Source: Erythrobacter donghaensis
GTDB taxonomy: Bacteria; Pseudomonadota; Alphaproteobacteria; Sphingomonadales; Sphingomonadaceae
Direction: 5' to 3'
Length of the DNA stretch: 40,002 nt
Assembly: GCF_001557325.1 (NCBI RefSeq)
Contig: NZ_LSJS01000306.1
Coordinates: 1-40,002, forward strand
This document shows, in pieces, positions 15,714 to 24,336 of the stretch. Position 1 is the stretch's first letter. Each line of letters starts with the position of its first letter. The notes beneath the pieces are model-generated. The model searched no databases, had not been told where the DNA came from, and worked only from the letters and a program-made list of their open reading frames with translations. Position numbers and translations under genes: made by a program.

Positions 15714-15992
15714 TTTTTGCAACCTTCCTCGCTATTGCTCGGTTTCGTGATGTCACATCCCGAATTTTCGGATGTTATGGTGCCGGTTCGGGATGGGTAT
15801 GCCCGAGAATCGTGAAATGGCTTCCTCAAAATCGTGAAGCGGCATCCCGAATTCGGGACGAGTATTCTTCGATTCCGTGAAATCGGTTGGGCGATTCGCG
15901 AATCGTGCAATCCTAAGGTTGAGAAAAGGTTCCTGACGGTTCGACTTTGCTGATGGCGCTGGACGCCAACCTCAAACCGAAAGGGAACTACC
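15714..15992. promoter_or_regulatory. tra operon control region with CGTG boxes and palindromes
   Basis: 279 bases without a gene between the divergent double-RHH gene and traA. Two perfect 14-bp palindromes are present: TCCCGAATTCGGGA at 15845-15858 and CGATTCGCGAATCG at 15892-15905. A related imperfect one, ATCCCGAATTTTCGGAT, lies at 15757-15773. Similar AATCGTGAAATGG-type boxes have their CGTG at 15811, 15833, 15876 and 15904, and there is another TTTCGTGA near 15744. It must contain the tra promoter and could contain oriT, but no core promoter or nick site stands out. Confidence 0.65.
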
Positions 15993-16310
15993 ATGAATGC
16001 TCTGAAGATGAAGAAGGCTGGCGGTACGCTGGCCCTCGCCGTCGCGGCGTTGGCCGGTGCCAGCGTCTTCGGCGTCGAAGCCGCGATGGCCGGCACCGAC
16101 AGCACGTTCGATACCGCTCTCACGCAGTTCACGAACTTCCTCGAGGGCTCGGGCGGTCGGATCATCACCGTGCTTTCGCTCGCTGGCGGCATCGTCGCGC
16201 TCGCCTCGGGTCGCTTCTCGCTCGGCCAGGTCGCCATTCCCGTCGGCGTCGGTGTCGGCGCCGGGACCGGTATCCCGATCGTCACCGCCTCGGTCACCGG
16301 CACGGTCTGA
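15993..16310 (+). CDS. traA: F-type pilin precursor TraA
   Basis: 105 residues. A leader with a basic start and a hydrophobic core ends at AMA (31-33). Cleavage there leaves a mature chain of 72 residues, close to the 70 of F pilin. The mature part has two hydrophobic segments (about 57-74 and 79-100) around a short basic loop (SGRFSLGQ), the plan of F/VirB2 pilins. It is the pilus subunit, inserted in the inner membrane before assembly. ATG 15993 has AAAGGGAA upstream. First gene of the transfer operon; a hairpin follows it. Confidence 0.9.
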   Translation: MNALKMKKAGGTLALAVAALAGASVFGVEAAMAGTDSTFDTALTQFTNFLEGSGGRIITVLSLAGGIVALASGRFSLGQVAIPVGVGVGAGTGIPIVTASVTGTV

Positions 16311-16333
16311 TCGACGTCGCGATCTGTCCCACG

Positions 16334-16381
16334 GAGGAGGAAGAAGCAAGTCGCCCTTCGATTGGCCTCTTTCTCCTTCTC
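16334..16381 (+). other. Hairpin between traA and traL
   Basis: GAGGAGGA at 16334-16341 can pair with TCCTTCTC at 16374-16381 (one G-U), and after one mismatch GAAG (16343-16346) pairs with CTTT (16369-16372). There is no T-run, so it is not a typical terminator. It may protect the 3' end of a pilin-only mRNA and so raise pilin output over the downstream genes. This is inference. Confidence 0.35.
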
Positions 16382-16398
16382 ATCGGCGGAGTTGATCT

Positions 16399-16683
16399 TT
16401 GGACCAGTATTCTATTCCCAAGCATCTCGACGATCCGGAGCTCATCGGGTTCTGGACGCTCGACGAATTCCTCGTGATGGTGATCCCTTTCGCCTGGGGA
16501 ATCCTCGCTCAACATGTCGTGATTGGCCTGCTTCTGGCCGTCGCATTCTGGCTTGGTTACCGCAAAATCAAAGCCGGGCGTTCGATGCATTGGGTCCTGC
16601 ACTTTGCTTATTGGCATTTGCCGGGTGAATTTTTCGGCCTGAAGGTCGCTCCGCCTTCTCATCTCAGAGTGATGGCGGGCTGA
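16399..16683 (+). CDS. traL: Conjugative transfer protein TraL
   Basis: 94 residues (F TraL is 91). The family opening is visible: IPKHLDDPELIGFWTLDEF, then two adjoining membrane segments (about 25-55) and a cytoplasmic end with HWVLHFAYWHLP. TraL is a small inner-membrane protein, the VirB3 counterpart, needed for pilus assembly with TraC. The start is TTG, with GGAG about 8 bases upstream; no ATG precedes the conserved region. TraE follows after one base. Confidence 0.88.
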   Translation: MDQYSIPKHLDDPELIGFWTLDEFLVMVIPFAWGILAQHVVIGLLLAVAFWLGYRKIKAGRSMHWVLHFAYWHLPGEFFGLKVAPPSHLRVMAG

Positions 16684-16684
16684 C

Positions 16685-17251
16685 ATGGAACTTTCTCTTG
16701 CACACGAGGCATCGCAGAGGACCCTCAAGCAGCGTAATCTGCTTGCCCTCATCTGCATGGTTCTCGGCATCCTCGTGGTGGTGATGTTCACGGCCGCATC
16801 CACCCGCGACCGCGAAGTGGTGCTGCAGCCCATTCTTCCCAGCCAGATGACATTGAGTTCGTCTGCTGTGACGCCGGAATATCTCGAGGCCGTCACGCGC
16901 GACACTGCGCAGCTCGCGCTCAATCGTTCTCCCGAGACGCTCCAGTACTGGATGGACGGGCTTGTGGCGATTTCTGCCCCGGAGGCGCGTGGTCCGCTCA
17001 AGGCTGATCTCATGAAAATCATGGATGAGCAGAAGGGTTCGCAGATCACTCAGTTCGTCACGATCGACTGGATCCGGACCGATCCTGACAACCTCACCAG
17101 TCAGGTGGGCGGAGTGCTGCACACTATCGTCGGATCCAAGGATGTTCGGCGTGAGCACAAGATCTTTCAGTTCAACTGGACCTACACGGGCGTTTCGCTT
17201 CGGCTGAAAGGCTTCGGTGTCGTCGTGGAAAAGAAGGAGGGTGCCAAGTGA
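16685..17251 (+). CDS. traE: Type IV secretion protein TraE
   Basis: 188 residues, the same length as F TraE. A short cytoplasmic N-terminus, one membrane anchor (about 17-38) and a periplasmic domain of VirB8 type are present (TRDREVVLQP start, ITQFVTIDWIRTD, FNWTYTGVSLRLKGF). It is a periplasmic scaffold of the transfer channel linking the core to the pilus assembly factors. Its start follows the traL stop by one base; its stop overlaps the traK start by four bases (GTGA). Confidence 0.92.
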   Translation: MELSLAHEASQRTLKQRNLLALICMVLGILVVVMFTAASTRDREVVLQPILPSQMTLSSSAVTPEYLEAVTRDTAQLALNRSPETLQYWMDGLVAISAPEARGPLKADLMKIMDEQKGSQITQFVTIDWIRTDPDNLTSQVGGVLHTIVGSKDVRREHKIFQFNWTYTGVSLRLKGFGVVVEKKEGAK

Positions 17252-18048
17252 GCATTGCCCTGACTAGCCTTGCCCTTGCAAGCGGCGCTGCGTTGCTCGC
17301 GCGTCCCATATGCACCGCCTCACGCGTCGTCGGGGCCGCCATCGTCGTTGGAGCGCTTTGCCTGCCGGCTGTTCCGGCTCTTGCGGACGAGAGCATTCTT
17401 GCGGTCGACAATGGCGAGATCCGGTGCAAGGCTTCGAAGGCCGACCTCACACGCATTGCGCTCAAGGATGACCGCTTCGTGTCCGTCTCGCGGGTGCAGT
17501 CTGGGGTAGAGGGCCAGGACTTCTCGATCGTTCACGAACCCAATCGTGGCGACATCTACATCTCGGTTCCTGAGGGCTACGCCAAGGCGAACATTTCGTT
17601 CTTCGGGACCACCCAGAAGGGCTTCGTCTATAAGTTCGATTGCCAGGTCGGCGGTGACAATGCCGTGCAGGTGTTCATTGCCAATGCCGACGTGGAAAAC
17701 CCGGCGCCGGCCCCGGAAGTGCTTGCCGCCTATGGCTCGCTGCAGGATCGCGCGGTTGGTCTCGTCAAGGCTATGTTCGAGCAGCGTCCGGTCACCGGCT
17801 TCGAAATCTCCGATGCGGCGCGCGCTCCGGTCAATGTCGGCGACCTCAAGGTACAGCTGATCACCGAGTACCGCAGTCCGACGATGACGGGCAAGGTGCT
17901 GCGCATCGAGAACACCGGCGCGTCGCCCATCGTTCTGGCTGAGCAGCTCATCGCCGGTGACGGCGCGATCGCAGTCACAATCTCCAATCCCAATCTCGCG
18001 AGTGGGCAGGCGACTGCCGCTTACGTGGTCGTGCCGCAAGGAAGGTAG
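17248..18048 (+). CDS. traK: Type IV secretion core protein TraK
   Basis: 266 residues (F TraK 242). A signal peptide probably ends at PALA (43-46), an unusually long leader with two hydrophobic stretches. The secreted part is beta-rich, with IYISVPEGYAKANISFFGTTQKGFVYKFDC in two adjoining blocks and a C-terminal VTISNPNLASGQ block. TraK is the VirB9 counterpart in the periplasm and outer membrane, joining TraV and TraB in the core complex. The start is GTG, in a four-base overlap with traE. TraB follows after 5 bases. Confidence 0.88.
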   Translation: MSIALTSLALASGAALLARPICTASRVVGAAIVVGALCLPAVPALADESILAVDNGEIRCKASKADLTRIALKDDRFVSVSRVQSGVEGQDFSIVHEPNRGDIYISVPEGYAKANISFFGTTQKGFVYKFDCQVGGDNAVQVFIANADVENPAPAPEVLAAYGSLQDRAVGLVKAMFEQRPVTGFEISDAARAPVNVGDLKVQLITEYRSPTMTGKVLRIENTGASPIVLAEQLIAGDGAIAVTISNPNLASGQATAAYVVVPQGR

Positions 18049-18053
18049 ATCTC

Positions 18054-19346
18054 ATGGATTTTCTCAGACGCAAGCCCAAGGACCTCGATGCCGACGAGAA
18101 GGCCGAACAGGATGCGGTCGATGAGACTGGCTCGATTGTCGACAACGACAAGGCACAGAAGCGCCAGCGTATGATCTTCTTTGGCATCGGCGGCATCGCA
18201 GTGATCGGTGCGACGATGTTCGTGCTCGACACCGGTGAGACGGTCGATGAGGCGATGGAGTCTGGTAAGAAGACAGAGGTTTCTACCGACGCCCTGATGA
18301 ACCGCCAGATGGTCGATCAGGAATGGATGTCGATGTACGAGGGCCAGATCAACTCGCAGGATCAGCGCCTCAAGGGCGTCGAGAAGCAGTCCGAGCAGGT
18401 TGCTCAGCTTCAGAATGAAATCCAGTCGCTGCGCGGTGAGAATGCTGCGATGGCCCGCGATGGGCAGCACGTTCTCGATGCCTATGAGCGTGAGAACCAA
18501 CAGTTGCGCCAACAACTTGACCGGGGGAACGCGCGCCCCACCGCGCCCGGTCCGGTTGCCGCCGCTCGCGACATGGGAGTGGCCCCTGCTCCCGGCGCTG
18601 GTGCGGCGGCAGCCTCGGGGCCTATGCGGCGCGGCAGCGATGTCCAGATGGTTGCTTTCACGCAAGGCGCCGGGACCGGGTCGCGGATCGATCCGGCGAA
18701 GGCTCCGGCGGTCTACACGGACTCGCCCAATTACCTTCCACCCAATTCGATGGCCAACGCCATTGTCGTCGTCGGGGTCGATGCGACCACCAATACCCGC
18801 AGCCAGAGCGATCCGCTCCCGGTGCTGCTGCGCATCACCGGCCCCGCGCGCTCGGTCTATGGCGAGGGCAAGCTTTTGGCGACCAGGGTCCAGGGCTGCA
18901 TGGTCAATGGCGCGGCCTATGGCGATCTGTCTTCGGAGAAGGTCTACGTGAAGCTCCAGCGCATGACTTGCGCGCAGCCGGGCGGACGCTTCGCCGTTTC
19001 TGAGGTCAAGGGATTCATCGCCTTCGGGGGCAAGGTCGGAATCCGCGGCCGGGTGGTCAGCCGCGAGGGCGGACTGACCACCCAGGCCTTCATCGCGGGC
19101 CTTTTCGGCGGCGTCGGCAACGCTTTCCAGGGTGCGAACCAGATCCCGCGGATCGCTAATGAACCCGTGCTTCCATCAGCGTCCGATGTCGGCATTCAGG
19201 CGATCGGCGGCGGCGCAGCCACCGCAGGCAACACACTCTCCGATTATCTCATCGAGCGGGCCGAGCAGTATCAGCCGGTCGTCGAGATGCCCACTGGTGC
19301 CGCGGTCGAGGTCGTGTTCCTCGACGGCACCTTCATCAGGAATTGA
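18054..19346 (+). CDS. traB: Type IV secretion core protein TraB
   Basis: 430 residues (F TraB 475). An acidic cytoplasmic tail (1-38), an inner-membrane segment (about 41-58), a coiled coil (about 94-157, rich in Gln/Glu/Leu), an Ala/Pro-rich linker and a C-terminal VirB10-like beta domain (about 220-430; IVVVGVDATTN, LPVLLRITGPA, LLATRVQGCMVNG) are present. TraB spans the envelope and couples ATPase energy to the outer-membrane core of TraK and TraV. The ATG is 6 bases after the traK stop. Confidence 0.92.
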   Translation: MDFLRRKPKDLDADEKAEQDAVDETGSIVDNDKAQKRQRMIFFGIGGIAVIGATMFVLDTGETVDEAMESGKKTEVSTDALMNRQMVDQEWMSMYEGQINSQDQRLKGVEKQSEQVAQLQNEIQSLRGENAAMARDGQHVLDAYERENQQLRQQLDRGNARPTAPGPVAAARDMGVAPAPGAGAAAASGPMRRGSDVQMVAFTQGAGTGSRIDPAKAPAVYTDSPNYLPPNSMANAIVVVGVDATTNTRSQSDPLPVLLRITGPARSVYGEGKLLATRVQGCMVNGAAYGDLSSEKVYVKLQRMTCAQPGGRFAVSEVKGFIAFGGKVGIRGRVVSREGGLTTQAFIAGLFGGVGNAFQGANQIPRIANEPVLPSASDVGIQAIGGGAATAGNTLSDYLIERAEQYQPVVEMPTGAAVEVVFLDGTFIRN

Positions 19347-19354
19347 GGCTTACC

Positions 19355-20191
19355 ATGGAATTCAAATGGACAACGTGGAAGGTCGTCGGCGCCGTGATGG
19401 CGCTCACCGGGACCGTTGCGGCGGCTGCGGCAGTCGCCCAGGCGGCCACCAGTGGGAGTTTCGCGAGCGTCAAGGCTGCACTGATGGAGCGCCTGCCGAA
19501 GACCGAAGTCACCGCAATCGACTGCGACAAGATCGAAGGCGTCTGCGAGGTGCAGGCACGTCAGAACCTGTTCTACATCGACCACTCTGCGCGATACCTC
19601 ATCATCGGCCGCGTTTATGACATGGAGACCAAGCAGGATCTGACGGCGGCACGGCTCCTGGAGATGAACCCCGACATGCTCGTCGGCGGCGGCGTGGCTC
19701 CGGACGACCCGCCCGAGGATACCCAAGCCGCGGATCAGGCGCAGCGCGGGCCCGCTCCCGATGCGCGCATTGATCCTGCCGCACTTGCCGCGCTCCCTGC
19801 CAACGGCGCGGTGACGATGGGGAAGGGGGGGCGCACCCTCACGGTCTTCAGCGATTTCCGCTGCGGATACTGCAAGCGGCTTCACGAGACGTTGGCGACG
19901 CTCGATGTCAAAGTCATCGAACGGCCGATTTCGGTACTCGGCACGCGGCCCATCTCGGAAGCTGTGATCTGCGCGCCCGACAAGCGCCGGGCTGTGAGTC
20001 AGGCCTACGAGGGCGCCTCGATTTCCTCTGGTGCGAGCTGCGATACCTCGGGACTGGATGCCAATGAAGCTTTTGCTCGCAAGCACGGCTTCGGCGGCAC
20101 CCCTGTGATTGTGCGCGAGGATGGCGCCGTCGTTCACGGCTATCGGCCCCGCGAGTTCCTTGAAACTTGGTTGAAGGAGAAGGTGTCATGA
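19355..20191 (+). CDS. dsbC: DsbC/DsbG-like periplasmic disulfide isomerase
   Basis: 278 residues. A signal or anchor segment (about 8-32) leads to an N-terminal dimerisation-like part and a thioredoxin fold. The active site is CGYC at 170-173 (FRCGYCKRL), the cis-proline is in GGTPV (P250), and a second cysteine pair at 206 and 229 is as in DsbC. It would correct disulfides in cysteine-rich transfer proteins such as TraN and TraU; F carries TrbB for this. ATG 19355 has GAGG 6 bases upstream. Its end overlaps traV by four bases. Confidence 0.9.
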   Translation: MEFKWTTWKVVGAVMALTGTVAAAAAVAQAATSGSFASVKAALMERLPKTEVTAIDCDKIEGVCEVQARQNLFYIDHSARYLIIGRVYDMETKQDLTAARLLEMNPDMLVGGGVAPDDPPEDTQAADQAQRGPAPDARIDPAALAALPANGAVTMGKGGRTLTVFSDFRCGYCKRLHETLATLDVKVIERPISVLGTRPISEAVICAPDKRRAVSQAYEGASISSGASCDTSGLDANEAFARKHGFGGTPVIVREDGAVVHGYRPREFLETWLKEKVS

Positions 20192-20889
20192 AGATCAAGG
20201 CACTGCTTGCTTCGCTCGCGCTCGGTCTCGGCTTGTCGGCATGCACGACATTCGGGACAAATGTGAACGCGAACTTCCGTTGCGAGGCGGCCGACAGCGT
20301 TTGCGCGCCTTCCACGGTCATCGACGACAGCGCTCTTGCGAAGATCGAAGAGACCTCCTCGGGCGATCTTCTCAACCCGGCAGGTCCGTTCCGGATGGAT
20401 GACGGTATCGACGCTCCGGTGCATGCGCCTAGTATCGGAGCCGAACAGCTGATCGCCCGTGCAACCCCGAGCTACGAGTTGGCCGTGGTCTTTCCCGGTT
20501 ACACCGATGCTGCCGGAACGGTCCATGCTAAGCGCACCGTGCGCACGCAAGCCTCTCTTCCCGGGCGCGGTGATGCAATGGAGACCATGGCGATGCGCGG
20601 CGCCAAGCCCGCCCGCTCGCAGGGGCTTCTTGCGGCAGCCGAAAGCGCGCCTCCCTATCTCGCAATTTCTGCCGACCTGATGGGCTCTCGTGATCCTTCA
20701 ACGCCCGTCAGCCATACTGCTGCCGCCGCGGTCGCGGTCGCAGAGGTAAGGGATGGAGCTGCAAGTCCCGCAGCGGCGCTGCCTGTGAATCCTATCGCTG
20801 AGATCGAGGCACAGGTCTCAGAAAAGCTCGCCGCCCAGCAGCGCCTGCCGCGGCGCGAGGCAGCATCCTTCCCCGCCACGCCGGAGTGA
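20188..20889 (+). CDS. traV: Outer-membrane lipoprotein TraV
   Basis: 233 residues (F TraV 171). Lipoprotein signal with lipobox LSAC, lipidated C19. Two further cysteines (32 and 39) are as in F TraV. The rest is Ala/Pro-rich and poorly conserved. TraV anchors the TraK/TraB core in the outer membrane. The start is set by the four-base ATGA overlap with the dsbC-like gene; the open frame extends 21 bases upstream without reason to use it. Confidence 0.85.
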   Translation: MKIKALLASLALGLGLSACTTFGTNVNANFRCEAADSVCAPSTVIDDSALAKIEETSSGDLLNPAGPFRMDDGIDAPVHAPSIGAEQLIARATPSYELAVVFPGYTDAAGTVHAKRTVRTQASLPGRGDAMETMAMRGAKPARSQGLLAAAESAPPYLAISADLMGSRDPSTPVSHTAAAAVAVAEVRDGAASPAAALPVNPIAEIEAQVSEKLAAQQRLPRREAASFPATPE

Positions 20890-20896
20890 TCGTGCC

Positions 20897-23452
20897 ATGA
20901 TGCAGGCCTTGAACAACATTATCGATCTGGTCACCGGCGACAGTCGCAAGCCCGAGCAGACCGCGCGGCCCGCCAATGTGCCGATGCTCTCGCACTTCCT
21001 CGGCTATCGTTCGTTCGATGAGGAGAAGCGCATCTTCCATCAGGTGCGCTCCAAGGGCTTCATTCTTGAGCTCGCTCCGCTTGTCGGGGCCAACGACCGG
21101 GTCAATGACGTGATTGGCTCGCTCTTCTCGGATATCTTGCGGCCCGGTGCCAAGTTCTCTGTCACCAACTATTCGAGCCCGCGCGTCGCTGAGAAGCTGC
21201 AGGGCTGGGCGTTGCCGCGCTATAAGGCTTCCGGCGTCTTCCAGACCCTGGCGCGCCATCGCATCGACAAGCTGCGCAACGGCGCATGGTCTACGCTCGC
21301 AGGCGACGGTCCCTTCTTTGTGCGCAGTTTTCGCGTCGTCATGGCGGTTGCCATCTCCGACGGCTCTGGCCTGACGACCGATGATCTTCTGACCATGCGC
21401 GAGGGGATCACCTCCGCGCTCGATTCCATCGATGTCCCTGTCCACGAGTTCACGCCGACCGACCTCATTCGCTTCTTCGACGAGATCCTTGCGCCCTCGA
21501 CCGGCGCCGGAGATGAGGTTCCGGGCTACAACCGCTTCGATCCCATCAACGAGCAGTGCATCCGCCGCGACCTGGTCACCCACGTCGAGCGCGACCGACT
21601 TGTGCTTCACGCGCAGTCGCTCCGGCCCACCGGAGCGAGCTCCGAGGGTGTGCCCGAGATGAAGGACTTTGTCCCTGAGCGTTTCGACGTGCGCACCATG
21701 GCGGTCCGCAACTTCCCCGACCGCTGGGCGCCTTGGGATACCCAGAAGGTCATCGGAGACATCTTCAATCCCAAGCTCTCGCTGCCCTGTCCGGTGCTTC
21801 AGACTGCCTGTGGGATCATCCCCAACTCTGAGGCTTCCGAAAGCAAGGCGGGTTACAAGTTCGTGCGTACAAGCTCGCTTGCCGAGGGGAAGGGCGTCAA
21901 GCTCGTTCCGAAGCTTCGCACCGAAGCTGCGGAATGGGAGTTCGTCGCCGACCGGGTCAAGCAGGGTGAGAAGCTTGTCTCGTGCTACTACGCCGTCTCG
22001 ATCTTGGCGCCCAAGGGGCGCGGCGAGATGTGTGAGCGCACCCTGAAGGCGCTATACAAGGCAAGCGGATGGGATTTGATCGACGAGACCCATATCCAGC
22101 TCCCCGCGTTCATGGCGCACTTTCCGCTTATGCTGGCCGACGGGCTCGATTCCGACCTGAAGCGCATGAAGCGGATGCGCACGATGCGTTCTGCAAACCT
22201 TGCCGCCATCGCGCCGATTCAGGGCGAGTACAATGGCGGCCATATCCCGCACCTTTTGTTCATCGGCCGGCGCGGTCAGCCGCAGTTCTGGTCTCCGTTC
22301 CAGAACAGCGCGGGCAACCACAACGTCGCGATCTCCGGCAAGTCGGGTTCGGGCAAATCGGTGCTGCTCCAGGATCTTACCGCAAGCTTCGCTGGTGTCG
22401 GCGCCAAGACCATCGTGATCGACGACGGCCGCAGCTTCGAGCACATGGCCAAAGCACTCGGCGGCACTTTCACCGAGTTTAAGTTGTCCTCAGGCATCTC
22501 GATCAACCCGTTCCGGATGATCGACAGCGAACTTGCCAGCGGCGATGACGACTATCTCGTCGATTGCCTCGCCATGCTCAAATCGATCATTTCGCAGATG
22601 GCGCGCAACGAGACCCGCCTTAACGATACCGAGCGCGGGCTGATCGACCAGGCGCTGAACCGGGTGTGGGACGCGCATGGGCGCGACGGCACGGTCGATC
22701 ACGTCATGGACACGCTCAAGGAGCACGAGCATCCTTTCGCCTACGATCTGGCGACATCGCTCCTGCCCTTCGCCTCGACCGGCACCTATGGCCGGTTCTT
22801 CCTGGGCGACGCCAATCTCGACCTTTCGGCGGATCTCACCGTGTTCGAGCTCTCCGATCTTGCTACCCGCGAGGAGCTGCGCGGCGTGGTGCTCACGTCA
22901 ATCATGTTCATCGCCAGCCAGGTCATGCGCCGAATGGACCGCGCTATCCCCAAGCCGCTCATCATCGATGAGGCCTGGCAGATGTTGAAGGGCGGGGCGA
23001 TGGCAGACTTCGTCGAGACCTATTCGCGCACCTGCCGCAAGTATGGTGGCTCGCTCATTACCGCCACGCAGTCGATCCACGATTACTACAAGTCTGAAGG
23101 CTCGCGTGCCGCGCTCGAGAATTCGGACTGGTTCCTGATCCTCCAGCAGAAGGGCGAGACCATTTCGGACTTCCGCAACTCGGATCGGTTCGAGATGGAC
23201 AACATGACCGAGGCGCTGCTCCGGTCTCTGAAGCGCAACGGCACCGATTATTCGGACATCTTCATCCGCGGCCCTGAAACCGAATGCGTGGCGCGGCTCG
23301 TTCTCGACCGCTTCTCGGGCACGCTCTACTCCTCGAGCCCGCATGTCTTCGCGCAGATCGAGGACTACGTGCACCGTGGCTACGCCATGCCCGATGCGAT
23401 CGAGGCGGTCGCCTTTCCTGAGGAACATCAGCTGAAGGATGCCGCAGAATGA
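20897..23452 (+). CDS. traC: Transfer ATPase TraC (VirB4 family)
   Basis: 851 residues (F TraC 875). The N-terminal TraC domain (about 1-450) is followed by the ATPase domain: Walker A SGKSGSGKSV at about 479-488, Walker B LIIDEAWQML at about 687-696, and TATQSIHDYYKS and a C-terminal KRNGTDYSDIFIRGP segment. It is the cytoplasmic motor of pilus assembly, docking at the inner membrane with TraL. Two ATG codons in tandem start the gene. Its stop overlaps the next gene by four bases (ATGA). Confidence 0.95.
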   Translation: MMQALNNIIDLVTGDSRKPEQTARPANVPMLSHFLGYRSFDEEKRIFHQVRSKGFILELAPLVGANDRVNDVIGSLFSDILRPGAKFSVTNYSSPRVAEKLQGWALPRYKASGVFQTLARHRIDKLRNGAWSTLAGDGPFFVRSFRVVMAVAISDGSGLTTDDLLTMREGITSALDSIDVPVHEFTPTDLIRFFDEILAPSTGAGDEVPGYNRFDPINEQCIRRDLVTHVERDRLVLHAQSLRPTGASSEGVPEMKDFVPERFDVRTMAVRNFPDRWAPWDTQKVIGDIFNPKLSLPCPVLQTACGIIPNSEASESKAGYKFVRTSSLAEGKGVKLVPKLRTEAAEWEFVADRVKQGEKLVSCYYAVSILAPKGRGEMCERTLKALYKASGWDLIDETHIQLPAFMAHFPLMLADGLDSDLKRMKRMRTMRSANLAAIAPIQGEYNGGHIPHLLFIGRRGQPQFWSPFQNSAGNHNVAISGKSGSGKSVLLQDLTASFAGVGAKTIVIDDGRSFEHMAKALGGTFTEFKLSSGISINPFRMIDSELASGDDDYLVDCLAMLKSIISQMARNETRLNDTERGLIDQALNRVWDAHGRDGTVDHVMDTLKEHEHPFAYDLATSLLPFASTGTYGRFFLGDANLDLSADLTVFELSDLATREELRGVVLTSIMFIASQVMRRMDRAIPKPLIIDEAWQMLKGGAMADFVETYSRTCRKYGGSLITATQSIHDYYKSEGSRAALENSDWFLILQQKGETISDFRNSDRFEMDNMTEALLRSLKRNGTDYSDIFIRGPETECVARLVLDRFSGTLYSSSPHVFAQIEDYVHRGYAMPDAIEAVAFPEEHQLKDAAE

Positions 23453-23787
23453 AGGCTATCCCGCACATCCTTGCACGCTCTGAGCCGCGCATTGCCCCTC
23501 AGGATATCATTGTTATGGGCCTCCGCCTGCTTGGTTGGTTTGCCACGACGTTGCTTGCCACGCTCGGCGTCGGCGCGCTCGCGTTTTTCGTCCTCGGCGG
23601 CTTTGTTCTCGATGGCACGATGCTCCAGCTCGACAATCTCACCTCGCGTTTCCTTGCTGCCGACACGTCCAGGCGCGAACAGTTCGAGGGGATCGCTTTC
23701 GGCTCACTTCTCATCGGGTTCGTGATGATCGGCTTCTTCCGGCGCGCGAGCCTTTTTTCAGCCTTCATCACCGGAGACGAGCGATGA
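23449..23787 (+). CDS. Small membrane protein in the tra operon, unknown
   Basis: 112 residues, not recognised. One long hydrophobic stretch (about 22-52) and a second segment (about 82-98) flank a polar loop of about 30 residues, so both ends are probably cytoplasmic. It overlaps traC and trbI by four bases at each end (ATGA), so it is fixed in the translational chain. F has no gene of this kind at this site. A structural or assembly role in the inner-membrane part of the machine is inference. Confidence 0.75.
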   Translation: MKAIPHILARSEPRIAPQDIIVMGLRLLGWFATTLLATLGVGALAFFVLGGFVLDGTMLQLDNLTSRFLAADTSRREQFEGIAFGSLLIGFVMIGFFRRASLFSAFITGDER

Positions 23788-24332
23788 CCGACCTGTTCGA
23801 ACATGCCGATGCAGCTCCGCCTGCCGATACTCACCCGAAGCCCGCGTTACGAACCAAGGCTGCCCGCCGCCCGGCCCGCTTCGGGGGGCTCGCGCCGCGC
23901 GAAATGATCCTGTTCGGCGCGGCCGCTGCTACTTTCGTCTGGGGCGCATGGGTGACCAAGTCCATCGCCTTCGATTCTCCGGGACGGCCTGAACTCGTCC
24001 AGCTTCAGCTTCAGGGCATCATCGGCGAGTATCTTCAGGCCCAGGCGCGTTCCAACACCGACGAACAGACTGCCGCGCGTGAAACCGCCATGTTCATGGC
24101 TGCGCTCGATCAGACAGTTTCCGGTCTCGGCAAGGACGGCAAGGTTGTCCTGCTGCATGAAGCGGTTGTCGGCGGTGAGCTTCCCGATGTCACCGAAGCT
24201 GTGAAGGCGGCAGTCTATGCTAAGGTTCCGCGCCCGCAACCCTCGCAGGCGCTCGCAGCGCCCCCGCAAGGTCAGGCCGCGCGCGTCGAGGCCGAGATGC
24301 AGGCCTACATGACCGCGAACGGGGGAGGGTAG
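23784..24332 (+). CDS. trbI: F-type conjugation protein TrbI
   Basis: 182 residues (F TrbI 128). A Pro/Ala/Arg-rich cytoplasmic tail precedes a membrane anchor (about 39-57) and a periplasmic part with VYAKVP-type C-terminal sequence (AVVGGELPDVTEAVKAAVYA). In F, TrbI affects pilus retraction and outgrowth. The start ATG overlaps the preceding stop (ATGA); the open frame upstream belongs to a shadow frame. The order traC, trbI, peptidase, traW matches sphingomonad transfer operons. Confidence 0.8.
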   Translation: MTDLFEHADAAPPADTHPKPALRTKAARRPARFGGLAPREMILFGAAAATFVWGAWVTKSIAFDSPGRPELVQLQLQGIIGEYLQAQARSNTDEQTAARETAMFMAALDQTVSGLGKDGKVVLLHEAVVGGELPDVTEAVKAAVYAKVPRPQPSQALAAPPQGQAARVEAEMQAYMTANGGG

Positions 24333-24336
24333 CGCC

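Noticed and set aside
23535..23783. N-terminal extension of the trbI frame
   Set aside because: Arginine/histidine-rich shadow of the small membrane protein gene in another frame; TrbI starts at the ATGA overlap at 23784.
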